Source: an uncultured bacterium
GTDB taxonomy: Bacteria; Vulcanimicrobiota; Xenobia; Xenobiales; Xenobiaceae
Direction: 5' to 3'
Length of the DNA: 64,000 nucleotides
Assembly: GCA_934644775.1 (NCBI GenBank)
Contig: CAKUDB010000001.1
Location: 124,001-188,000, forward strand
The translations under genes were made by a program, and so were the position numbers. Below the pieces are notes generated by a model, which worked only from the letters and a program-made list of their open reading frames with translations, did no database searches and had not been told where the DNA came from. The first letter of the stretch is position 1. The number at the start of each line of letters is the position of its first letter. Shown piece by piece: positions 42,657 through 50,277 of the stretch.

Positions 42657-44927
42657 ATGATTCATCCTGACTTACCTAAAATTAGCGAGACCGTTTGTGA
42701 AACTGAGCATAGCATTTCACCTCTGGAGATTGTGGGGCGTTCTCCTTTTAGGCCTGACGCTCCGGGCAAGCTTACCGGCCAAGCTAAATATGTAAATGAT
42801 CTGGCTATGCCTAATATGCTCCATGCTGCTGTGGTGCGCAGTAAGTATGCCAAAGCTCGTATAAAAAAGATCGATTTTAGTAAAGCAGAAAATATGCCTG
42901 GCGTGGTGGTCGTTATGAGTAGCAAAGATCTGCCTGGCCCCAACCATATCCCCTTGGTGCGCAACGACTTGCCCCTTTTGGCGGACGAAGAAGTCGATTT
43001 TGTGGCCCAGCCTGTGGCTTTAGTGGCTGCCGAAACTTTAGAGCAAGCCAAAGCCGCCGCTGAAGCTGTAGAAGTAGAATATGAAGAGTTGGAGCCCGTT
43101 CTTTCTATCGACGAAGGTTTAAAGAAAGATTGGATCCTTTGGCATTATCAGCAATTCCAAGGCGATGTCGATAGTGTTTTCAATAATCCCGAGCCGGGAA
43201 TGCACATCTTTGAGGCCACTTATACTACTTCCCACCAAGAACATGCCTATTTAGAGACTAATGGTGCTTTAGTGGCTCCCGATGATCGCAGTGGTTGGGT
43301 CGTTTACGGCTCTTTGCAATGTCCTTTCTATGTCCAAAAAGCCGTAGCGGTAGTTTTGGGCGTAGATTTTCAGAAGGTGCGCGTAGTTCAGGCGGTTACT
43401 GGCGGCGGATTCGGTGGTAAAGAAGATGCTCCCAGTACGCCAGCTAGTTTGGCTGCTGTCCTCTGTTGGAAGAGCGGTCGCCCTGTAAAGTTAGTTTTCA
43501 GTCGCGAAGAAGATATGGAATCGATGACTAAGCGCCATCCTTCTCGCACCGTTTTCAAGAGCGCTGTCGACAAAAATGGCAAAATTAAAGCAGTCGATAT
43601 CCATTACTATGTCGATGGCGGCGCTTTTTTAACCCTTTCGAGTATCGTTCTTTGGCGCGGTATGCTCCATGCTAGCGGCCCTTATAAAATTCCCCATTTG
43701 CGCACTTTAGCCGACGCTGTCGGTACTAATACCGCTCCCAACGGGGCCTTTAGAGGTTTTGGTCAGCCCCAAGTTGTCTTTGCTGCCGACGCCCATTGGG
43801 ACGACGTAGCCCAACAAATAGGCATGGATCCTATCGAATTTCGCAGGCTCAATATGCTGCGCGTAGGTGATAAATTATCTAGCGGTCAGCTTTTGGTAGA
43901 ATCGGTAGGTTTCGACGAAGTAATCGATCGGGTCAAAGATGTTGTCGAATATGACAAAGTTAAGCAAGCCATAGCTCAAAATCACGATAGTCGTTTTAAA
44001 CGGGGGATTGGATTCTCGGTCAGCCATTACGGTGTAGGTTTAGGGGCTAACGGTGGCCCCAACAACTTCTCTTCAGCCAATGTTATTGTCGGCTCCGACG
44101 GCTCGGTGCGAGTAGCTGTAGGTACTACCGAAATTGGCCAGGGCATGACTACCGTTTTATTACAAATTGCTTCAGAAGTTTTGGGCTGCCCTTATCAGCA
44201 CTTATATTTAAGCGACTCCGATACTTCTCAAGTTCCCGATTCTGGCCCTACTGTAGCTAGTCGTACCACGCTTTGTGCCGGTCGCGCTGTCCAAGATGCT
44301 TGTCGCAAGATCCGCCGTCGTATGGACGATTACTTAAAAGATAAGGATGAGATGAGCTGGAAAGATTCTGTCACCGCTTGTTGGTTAGGCGGAGTCCATA
44401 TGGCCGCTCAGGGCTACTCCCGTCCCGGTTACAAACAGACTTTTGAAGATCAATATGGCCAGGGCGACGCCTACGAAGTTTACACTTGGTGTGCCAATGC
44501 CGCCGACGTTACTGTCGATACTTGGACTGGCGAAGTTAAGATAAATCGTTTTGTCAGCGGTCAGGATATTGGCCGAGCTATAAATCCAGCTTTGGTCGAA
44601 GGACAGATCCAGGGTGGCGCCCTTCAGGGGATAGGCTATGCTCTTATGGAGGAATATAAGCTCGATAAAGGGCACATTATGAATAATAATTTGTCTACAT
44701 ATATACTACCTACTTCTACAGATGTGCCGGAAATTATTCCTGTTATTGTCGAGCACCAGTATTCTTGGGGGCCCTTTGGCGCTAAAGGCTTTGGAGAGAC
44801 TCCCTTAGTTCCGGTGGCTCCAGCTATCATAAATGCTATTGCCAACGCTACAGGCGTGCGTATAAAACATCTGCCGGCTACTCCTGAGCGTGTTTGGGAA
44901 GCTTTGCAAAATTCAGGAGTGCAATAA
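42657..44927 (+). CDS. Xanthine dehydrogenase family, molybdenum-binding subunit
   Basis: The 756-residue subunit binds molybdopterin cofactor and carries out hydroxylation of purines or similar substrates. It contains the a/b hammerhead (GRSPFRPDAPGKLTGQAKYV, about 27-46), then GGGFGGKEDAPSTP, GAFRGFGQPQ, GTTEIGQGMTTVLLQ and the C-terminal GAKGFGETPLVPVAPAI with the likely catalytic Glu. Length and order fit XdhA-type subunits. Substrate (xanthine, nicotinate or other) cannot be told. It starts with ATG after weak GAGAAG. The two remaining subunits follow at once, so the full enzyme is encoded here. Confidence 0.92.
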   Translation: MIHPDLPKISETVCETEHSISPLEIVGRSPFRPDAPGKLTGQAKYVNDLAMPNMLHAAVVRSKYAKARIKKIDFSKAENMPGVVVVMSSKDLPGPNHIPLVRNDLPLLADEEVDFVAQPVALVAAETLEQAKAAAEAVEVEYEELEPVLSIDEGLKKDWILWHYQQFQGDVDSVFNNPEPGMHIFEATYTTSHQEHAYLETNGALVAPDDRSGWVVYGSLQCPFYVQKAVAVVLGVDFQKVRVVQAVTGGGFGGKEDAPSTPASLAAVLCWKSGRPVKLVFSREEDMESMTKRHPSRTVFKSAVDKNGKIKAVDIHYYVDGGAFLTLSSIVLWRGMLHASGPYKIPHLRTLADAVGTNTAPNGAFRGFGQPQVVFAADAHWDDVAQQIGMDPIEFRRLNMLRVGDKLSSGQLLVESVGFDEVIDRVKDVVEYDKVKQAIAQNHDSRFKRGIGFSVSHYGVGLGANGGPNNFSSANVIVGSDGSVRVAVGTTEIGQGMTTVLLQIASEVLGCPYQHLYLSDSDTSQVPDSGPTVASRTTLCAGRAVQDACRKIRRRMDDYLKDKDEMSWKDSVTACWLGGVHMAAQGYSRPGYKQTFEDQYGQGDAYEVYTWCANAADVTVDTWTGEVKINRFVSGQDIGRAINPALVEGQIQGGALQGIGYALMEEYKLDKGHIMNNNLSTYILPTSTDVPEIIPVIVEHQYSWGPFGAKGFGETPLVPVAPAIINAIANATGVRIKHLPATPERVWEALQNSGVQ

Positions 44928-44929
44928 TT

Positions 44930-45487
44930 ATGAGTGAAAAGACTTTTCGGTTACAATGTACGGTCAACGGCCACCCTGTCGACAAGATGGTCGATCCTAG
45001 CGCTCGCCTCTTGGATACTTTGCGCCATGAGTTCCACCTTATTGGCGTTAAAGAGGGTTGTGGCAAAGGTGAATGTGGGGCCTGTACGATTTTTATGGAC
45101 GGTAAGCCGGTCGACTCTTGTCTAGTTATGACTATCCAGGCCCAGGGCCATAGGTTAGTTACTATCGAAGGTATGGCTTTTGAGGGACGCTTAGACTCTA
45201 TCCAGCAAATGTTTGTCGAAGAAGCTAGCGTACAATGTGGCTTTTGTATCCCCGGTATGGTTTTGGCTGCCCGAGCCCTACTGGAGGAGAATCCCGATCC
45301 TACCTTAGAGGAAGTGCGCCATGCTTTAGGTGGCAATGTCTGTCGCTGCACCGGTTATCACAAAATTTTCCGGGCTGTTTTGCGGGCCGCCAAAATTGAG
45401 CGTGAGCGCCGAGAAGCGGGCTTACTCCCTAACTTGAAGGACGTGGCTGGCGTCCATCCGGCGCCTCTAGCCGACGTGCAAGACTAA
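44930..45487 (+). CDS. Xanthine dehydrogenase family, [2Fe-2S] subunit
   Basis: The 185-residue subunit passes electrons from molybdenum to FAD through two [2Fe-2S] clusters. Eight cysteines are in place: plant-ferredoxin-type Cys44, 49, 52 and 64 (GCGKGECGAC, SC) and the C-terminal cluster Cys103, 106, 138 and 140 (CGFC, CRCTGYH). The ATG at 44930 lies 2 bases after the Mo-subunit stop with AGGAG 11 bases upstream; an in-frame TTG at 44894 is inside the upstream gene and less likely. The last 30 residues extend beyond the family core. Confidence 0.93.
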   Translation: MSEKTFRLQCTVNGHPVDKMVDPSARLLDTLRHEFHLIGVKEGCGKGECGACTIFMDGKPVDSCLVMTIQAQGHRLVTIEGMAFEGRLDSIQQMFVEEASVQCGFCIPGMVLAARALLEENPDPTLEEVRHALGGNVCRCTGYHKIFRAVLRAAKIERERREAGLLPNLKDVAGVHPAPLADVQD

Positions 45488-45515
45488 GACCAGTTTAGTT
45501 AAGGAGCACGAGACC

Positions 45516-46376
45516 ATGAGCTTAAATGTACAGCGCTACACCGATTTAGATTCTTTATTACAAGCTGCCAGCCACTGTGAGGAAAAGATCTTCTATTTGG
45601 CCGGCGGAACCGATTTGATGGTACAGCTTTCGGCCGGAGTCTTGCCTCCTGCCGTTTGGATGGAAATCTCTGATATTCCCGATTTGCACGGCATTAGGCA
45701 CAAAGACGGCCAAATTATTATCGGTTCGGGAGTCTCTCACCATGAGGTTATGCGTAGCCCGCTTCTACAAAGATATGCTCCCGCTTTAGTGCGAGCTAGC
45801 TCCAATGTGGGCGGCCCGCAAGTGCGCTCGCGTGGCACTATCGGTGGCAATTTGGGCAACGGCTCGCCCGCAGCCGACACCGTGCCGGCCCTTTACAGCT
45901 TAGGAGCTACGGTAAATATTATCTCGGCTAAAGGCAGCCGCAGCGTACCTGTCGAGCAATTTACTTTGAGGCCGCGCCGCACCGTACTCGAGCCGGGAGA
46001 GATTATTTTTAGCGTCTCCTTCCCAGCTCGAGAAAATATGCGCGGCCTGTGGGATGCTAAAGCCCAGCGCCACTCTTTGGCTATTAGTAAGATCAATATT
46101 GGCTTTAGCTACGTCCTAAAAAGTAAAGACGAAAACGAAGCTGCCTTTAGCTACTTAGGCTTGGCTTTTGGCTCTGTGGGCCCTACTGTGTTGCGGGCCA
46201 AACAGACGGAAGCTTTTTTGAGCTCGGCCCCCTTAACTCAGCAGCGCATAAAGGAGGCTATGCAAATAGTCGTCCAGGACGTCCATCCCATAAGCGATAT
46301 TCGCTCTAGCGCCGATTATCGTAAAGCTATGGCCCAGGTTTTATTACATGACGCTTTGCAAACGGTATTTGCCTAG
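45516..46376 (+). CDS. Xanthine dehydrogenase family, FAD-binding subunit
   Basis: The 286-residue subunit carries FAD and hands electrons to NAD+ or another acceptor. It has the family FAD motifs FYLAGGTDLMVQL (about 26-38) and RSRGTIGGNLGNGSPAAD (about 104-121), then a CO-dehydrogenase-flavoprotein C-terminal domain (about 180-285). AAGGAG sits 9 bases before the ATG, 28 bases after the 2Fe-2S gene. The order Mo, 2Fe-2S, FAD is complete and the operon ends at a very strong terminator. Confidence 0.93.
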   Translation: MSLNVQRYTDLDSLLQAASHCEEKIFYLAGGTDLMVQLSAGVLPPAVWMEISDIPDLHGIRHKDGQIIIGSGVSHHEVMRSPLLQRYAPALVRASSNVGGPQVRSRGTIGGNLGNGSPAADTVPALYSLGATVNIISAKGSRSVPVEQFTLRPRRTVLEPGEIIFSVSFPARENMRGLWDAKAQRHSLAISKINIGFSYVLKSKDENEAAFSYLGLAFGSVGPTVLRAKQTEAFLSSAPLTQQRIKEAMQIVVQDVHPISDIRSSADYRKAMAQVLLHDALQTVFA

Positions 46377-46391
46377 CTAGTGTTGGTCTAT

Positions 46392-46430
46392 AAACAAGGC
46401 TCCGTAGGCTAAGCCTACGGAGCCTTGTTT
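46392..46430. terminator. Long perfect bidirectional terminator
   Basis: A perfect inverted repeat of 19 bases per arm around one central base (46392-46410 and 46412-46430) closes the xdh operon and also faces the convergent small gene to its right. It ends in TTT on one side and AAA on the other, so it could end transcripts from both directions. Confidence 0.8.
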
Positions 46431-46448
46431 ATAGAAGATCTTTTATTC

Positions 46449-46832
46449 TTATTCAACTTCCAAGCGAATTTTCATAGAATTAGTGCGTTTATGGCCGCTG
46501 GTTTGGGCAAAGTGTAACTCACCCGAACCTCTGGCGTTACTGCCGGAAGAATCAAAATAAAAGACTTTGCATCCGTTTTCCGGATCGTTATCAGAGGGTT
46601 GCTGGAATTTCTCTACGCCGGCTAAAGGAAAATGTTTGCTGGTGCGAGTGAGCTCAGTTTCGATAGAGTTTTCTCCGCCGGTTGGAAACTCTATTCCAAA
46701 CAGGCCGGTATCATAATCTATTTCCAAGATTCCAGGTTGTGCGGGGTAGATGCGCCCTTTCTTCTTTAGCTCTTTGTAAAGAGGTGAAGGAGGACGGTGT
46801 AAAGTTGGGACGGATAGGGGGGAAACCGACAA
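46449..46832 (-). CDS. Small protein, possible pilin-like C-terminal fold
   Basis: The 127-residue protein has a beta-rich second half containing GCKVFYFDSSGSNARGSGEL and a last strand MKIRLEVE. This faintly resembles the C-terminal part of type II/IV pseudopilins (GspH), but there is no prepilin leader or hydrophobic helix. Start is a TTG with GGAGG 6 bases upstream, which supports expression as written. It may be a truncated relative or an unrelated soluble protein. No neighbour suggests a role; convergent xdh genes and a plus-strand L,D-transpeptidase flank it. Confidence 0.5.
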   Translation of the reverse strand: MSVSPLSVPTLHRPPSPLYKELKKKGRIYPAQPGILEIDYDTGLFGIEFPTGGENSIETELTRTSKHFPLAGVEKFQQPSDNDPENGCKVFYFDSSGSNARGSGELHFAQTSGHKRTNSMKIRLEVE

Positions 46833-47296
46833 GTTATGCCTCCGGCATATATTATTTACCGGTTAGATTATTTCGGCAACAAAACCAAAGTAGATGAAAC
46901 CGGCTGAGCTTTTTGAGCTATTCCTTTAAGGAACTACTCAAGGTGTTCGGTATTTTAGGGTTGTGTTTAGTTAGCTGGTATTTGTGTTTTCTACTGGTTT
47001 CAGGATATTTTTGGGCCTAATTTGGCAGAAGCCAGGTTCTACTATTGGGGTTTCTGTCTGCTACCCATTATAAAAAGATCCTAAAATAAGCCGACCAGCC
47101 GACTTCGTTTCTAAACACCTTTTAATCCTATACCAAGAATCCTGCCATTTATGTCCTATAAAATATTTTTTTGCCTATAAGGATCCTAAGGCTTGAAGTT
47201 GTGTTATATTGGGTCTTATTGGCTGTGCTTTAAAGGAAATTTATGCGGCAAGCGGGGGAGTAGAGCTTGGCACCGGCCCAAGGATAGCTTTTATTT
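46833..47296. other. Divergent intergenic region, no gene seen
   Basis: This 464-base stretch separates the small minus-strand gene and the L,D-transpeptidase gene. It is A/T-rich with many stops in all frames. It must hold both promoters, but I find no convincing -35/-10 pair. No tRNA, repeat or riboswitch-like fold was recognised. Confidence 0.5.
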
Positions 47297-48937
47297 ATGA
47301 ATTTTCAATCATTTGTCAAAAACTTCGGCCTCTTTTGTGTGGGGTTATTTTTATTTATACCGAGTCAGGAAGCTGAGGCTGAGGGAATTTGGCGTGAAGT
47401 AAGGGGAAAAGATCGCACCCACGTAGTTAAAAACGGCGAAAATTTATACACTATCGCCCAAAAATATGGCTTAGCTATTGAGCATATAGCTTTTGCCAAT
47501 GGGCGGGACCCCAACAATATCAATGTCTCTCCTGGCACCTCTTTAGTTATTCCTGGGCGTCGAGTTTTGCCCAACAATCCGCCAGATAATGGCCTGGTAG
47601 TAAATTTGCCTGAGCGCGGCGTCTTTCTCTTCCGCAACGGCTCTTTTGAAAAATTTTATCCTATCGCTATTGGTCAGCCTGGTAAATTTGCAACTCCTGT
47701 AGGCTTGTATACTATCGAATCGTGTACCAAAGATCCAGCTTGGTTCCCACCGGAATGGGCTGGCTTAAAAGATGAAATGGTGCCAGCAGGGCCGGATAAT
47801 CCTTTGGGTGATCGTTGGATTGGCATAAGTGCTCCGGGCATTGGCTTCCATTCGACTACTGCGCCTATGTCTATTGGTCAGGCTGTTTCTCACGGATGTA
47901 TGAGAATGTATCCTAGCTCCGTCCACGAGCTTTTTGAAAAAGTACAGATCGGTTGGCCGGTGCGTATCGACTATGAGGTCTCTAAGATCGGTTGCGATTA
48001 TAACGAAGACCGTTACTATTTGGTGACATATCCCGATATATACAAAAAACAAGCCCCTACAGCGTCGGTAAGTAAGACTTTGCAAGAGGCCGGCTTAGCC
48101 GTAGCTCCGAGCGATTTGTCATATTTTGCCAAAACAGATGGCATTTGCAAAGAGCTTTATGTTAGTGGCGTCAGTGTCTCCGTGGGGACTCAGCGCTGGC
48201 GAGATTGGCCTATCGAGCCTTCTATGGTTGAGGGTAGTATTTGGGGCTCTCCCAAGATCGCGGCGGCGGTTGGCTTAAACGTAGAGTGGGATAACGATAA
48301 GCAAGTCGTCAAGGTTAGTCGCAATAAAGAGATCCTTTATTTTCCTGTCGACGATAATTATGTGCTCGATTTTAACGACGTGCCTGTAGGATGCAAAGCT
48401 TGGATCGCCGGTTCGGCTCGTAAAGTTGGCTCAGCTACTATTATCCCTCTACGTCCAGTTTTGCAAGCTTTTAAGGTGCCCAACCAATGGCTTGAAGAAG
48501 AGCGCGAGTTGCGCCTCTCCGTATTGCCTAAAGCTAAGGCTGAGCCTAAGGCCGCTCCAGCCCAGCCGGAAGGAGCAGCTAAGCCTAAAGCTGACCAAAC
48601 CCAAGAGGCTGAGCCTAAGGCCGCTCCAGCCCAGCCGGAAGGAGCAGCTAAGCCTAAAGCTGACCAAACCCAAGAGGCTGAGCCTAAGGCCGCTCCAGCC
48701 CAGCCGGAAGGAGCAGCTAAGCCTAAAGCTGATCAAGCCCAAGAGGATGAAGTTAAGGCTACTCCTACCCAGCCAGAAGCTCCAGAAGCTCTAATCCAGC
48801 CTAAAGCTGCTCCTTTACCTGAGGAAAAAGAGCCTTATGAGGAAGAAGAGCCAGAGAGGGTGGAATATCGCACTTGGCATCAGGCTCAGCAGCAGAATTT
48901 TATGCCCGAAGCACAAAACGATATCGGTATTGAGTAA
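47297..48937 (+). CDS. LysM L,D-transpeptidase with repeat tail
   Basis: The 546-residue exported enzyme has a signal peptide (about 1-29), a LysM peptidoglycan-binding domain (41-87), and a YkuD L,D-transpeptidase domain (about 99-227) with His185, then SHGCMRM and the catalytic Cys201. A copper-amine-oxidase-N-like domain follows (about 260-410), then a Pro/Ala/Lys/Glu-rich tail with three 23-residue repeats (415-483). It would form 3-3 cross-links or attach proteins to peptidoglycan. The ATG follows AAGGA by 13 bases. A lipoprotein gene follows 32 bases on. Confidence 0.9.
   Translation: MNFQSFVKNFGLFCVGLFLFIPSQEAEAEGIWREVRGKDRTHVVKNGENLYTIAQKYGLAIEHIAFANGRDPNNINVSPGTSLVIPGRRVLPNNPPDNGLVVNLPERGVFLFRNGSFEKFYPIAIGQPGKFATPVGLYTIESCTKDPAWFPPEWAGLKDEMVPAGPDNPLGDRWIGISAPGIGFHSTTAPMSIGQAVSHGCMRMYPSSVHELFEKVQIGWPVRIDYEVSKIGCDYNEDRYYLVTYPDIYKKQAPTASVSKTLQEAGLAVAPSDLSYFAKTDGICKELYVSGVSVSVGTQRWRDWPIEPSMVEGSIWGSPKIAAAVGLNVEWDNDKQVVKVSRNKEILYFPVDDNYVLDFNDVPVGCKAWIAGSARKVGSATIIPLRPVLQAFKVPNQWLEEERELRLSVLPKAKAEPKAAPAQPEGAAKPKADQTQEAEPKAAPAQPEGAAKPKADQTQEAEPKAAPAQPEGAAKPKADQAQEDEVKATPTQPEAPEALIQPKAAPLPEEKEPYEEEEPERVEYRTWHQAQQQNFMPEAQNDIGIE
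48539..48745 (+). repeat. Three 69-bp tandem repeats in the L,D-transpeptidase tail
   Basis: Three consecutive 69-base units (48539-48607, 48608-48676 and 48677-48745) are nearly identical and keep the reading frame, each encoding 23 residues rich in Ala, Pro and Lys. The third differs at a few bases near its end. Recent unit duplication and length variation are likely. Confidence 0.9.
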
Positions 48938-48969
48938 AAAATAGCCTTTTAGAGGAGGTAAGGCAAATC

Positions 48970-49494
48970 TTGTTTATTAAAAAAAGTCTTTGTCAAATAG
49001 TTTTAGGCGCTTGTTTGTTGCTAAGCGCTTGTACTAGTAATACAGCCCAGGGGCCCAATCCTGGGGCTATTATACCTGGTCAAGGGGTTAAAGAAGTGGC
49101 CCTTTTCGATACTCGGGACAAGGTTGAAAAAAATCTTGGAGAGCCGGAAACTGTCACCCAAAATCCTTTTAATCCTGGCAACGTTATTGTCCAATATCCG
49201 GCCAAGGGCTTAGAAATATCTTATCTAGATGGAACGGTGGGCAGCATTTTGCTTTACTCTTCTGGCCCTAAAGATGGAGTCACTTGGCAAGCTTATCCAG
49301 GTTCTACGGTCGAAGGTTTGTGGCCAGAATCTAGCTTAAAAACGGTAAAGTCTAAGTTGGGCAAGCCTCTAAAGGAATTGCCCCAAGCGGTAGTTTATCC
49401 TGGCTTATGGATCCGTTTAGATTCTAAAGGTCAAGTAGAAAGCTTCAGTATCAGTAAAGACGAAGCCAACCAATTAAAAGAATTGGGCGATTAG
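48970..49494 (+). CDS. Small lipoprotein
   Basis: The 174-residue protein has a lipoprotein signal peptide ending LLLSACTS, so Cys21 would be lipidated. The mature part has two similar halves, each with a DTRDKVEKNLGEPE or SSLKTVKSKLGKPL motif followed by beta strands; this resembles SmpA/OmlA-like or DUF4309-type repeats, an inference from the LGxP pattern. It starts with TTG, with GGAGG 11 bases upstream. It shares a likely operon with the L,D-transpeptidase and is followed by a terminator, so an envelope role is likely. Confidence 0.75.
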   Translation: MFIKKSLCQIVLGACLLLSACTSNTAQGPNPGAIIPGQGVKEVALFDTRDKVEKNLGEPETVTQNPFNPGNVIVQYPAKGLEISYLDGTVGSILLYSSGPKDGVTWQAYPGSTVEGLWPESSLKTVKSKLGKPLKELPQAVVYPGLWIRLDSKGQVESFSISKDEANQLKELGD

Positions 49495-49559
49495 GTTTGG
49501 CTTATTAGCCTAATGAGGCCTGGAAAGTACCGCTCTAGATAAAATGCATATAAAAGACA

Positions 49560-49589
49560 CAAGCACCTTTCCTGCAGAAAAGGTGCTTG
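49560..49589. terminator. Terminator between convergent lipoprotein and TPR genes
   Basis: An 11-base-pair stem (49560-49570 with 49579-49589, loop of 8) lies between the lipoprotein and TPR genes. The downstream sequence has only a short T-rich stretch (GTTTCTTTG), so the call is moderately sure. Confidence 0.65.
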
Positions 49590-49635
49590 CGCTGTTTCTT
49601 TGATTGACCTTGGCTTTTTTATCTCTATACCAATT

Positions 49636-50127
49636 TTATCCTTGAGCTTTAGTTAAAGCTTCCAAGTCATGCTTGGCGTAAGCATTGTTAGGATCGAGTT
49701 CTAAAGCCTTCTTCAGGCTTTCGACAGCCTCTTCCGTTTTTCCTTTTTGAGCCATGACATTTCCACGCAAATAATGGATCATACTATTATTATTATCTAA
49801 ACCGGAAGCTTGGACGAGCTGCTCGAGGGCCAAATCTAAGTAAGCTCCTCCCTTTTGGGCATAAAGGTTGGCTAACATAATCCAGCCGTCGATATTCATG
49901 TAATTTTCGCGCAGACTCTTCTGAATAAAATCTACAGCAGGGTCGATGAAACCGGCAGCACCGTAAATCTCGGCCAATTTGTAAAGCACTTCCGCATCAC
50001 GCGGATCAAATTTATAAGCTTCGGTAAACTCTTGAACGGCTTCTTTAATCTCTCCGGCTTCGTAGCAGCGCTTGCCGCGTTCGCGATGGAGTTCAGCCAT
50101 GCGATAATGTTCATTACTCATTGTCAT
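49636..50127 (-). CDS. TPR-repeat protein
   Basis: The 163-residue cytosolic protein consists of about four tetratricopeptide repeats (helical, starting near residues 6, 45, 79 and 115) with consensus positions seen in AYKFDPRDAEVLYKLAEIYG and KALELDPNNAYAKHDLEAL. Such proteins act as protein-binding scaffolds; the partner is unknown. The ATG follows GAAGG by 10 bases. It is isolated by 150 bases from the FAD oxidoreductase gene and ends near a convergent terminator. Confidence 0.8.
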   Translation of the reverse strand: MTMSNEHYRMAELHRERGKRCYEAGEIKEAVQEFTEAYKFDPRDAEVLYKLAEIYGAAGFIDPAVDFIQKSLRENYMNIDGWIMLANLYAQKGGAYLDLALEQLVQASGLDNNNSMIHYLRGNVMAQKGKTEEAVESLKKALELDPNNAYAKHDLEALTKAQG

Positions 50128-50277
50128 AGCGTAATTACCTTCTACTGCAGAGTATTTCTCTAGCCCCTGTTTCTGCCACGATTAGTTAGAAACCTCCACG
50201 AAAGCTTAAGCTAAAGTCGGTTTCTCCTTTAAGTGGCCTAGGCTGTTAGGGCCACTAGGGCTTAGCTCGGTCTTTTT

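Noticed and set aside
48426..48794. Alternative open frames on both strands over the 69-bp repeats
   Set aside because: They mirror the periodic repeat in other frames; the L,D-transpeptidase frame is continuous from a signal peptide through the repeats.
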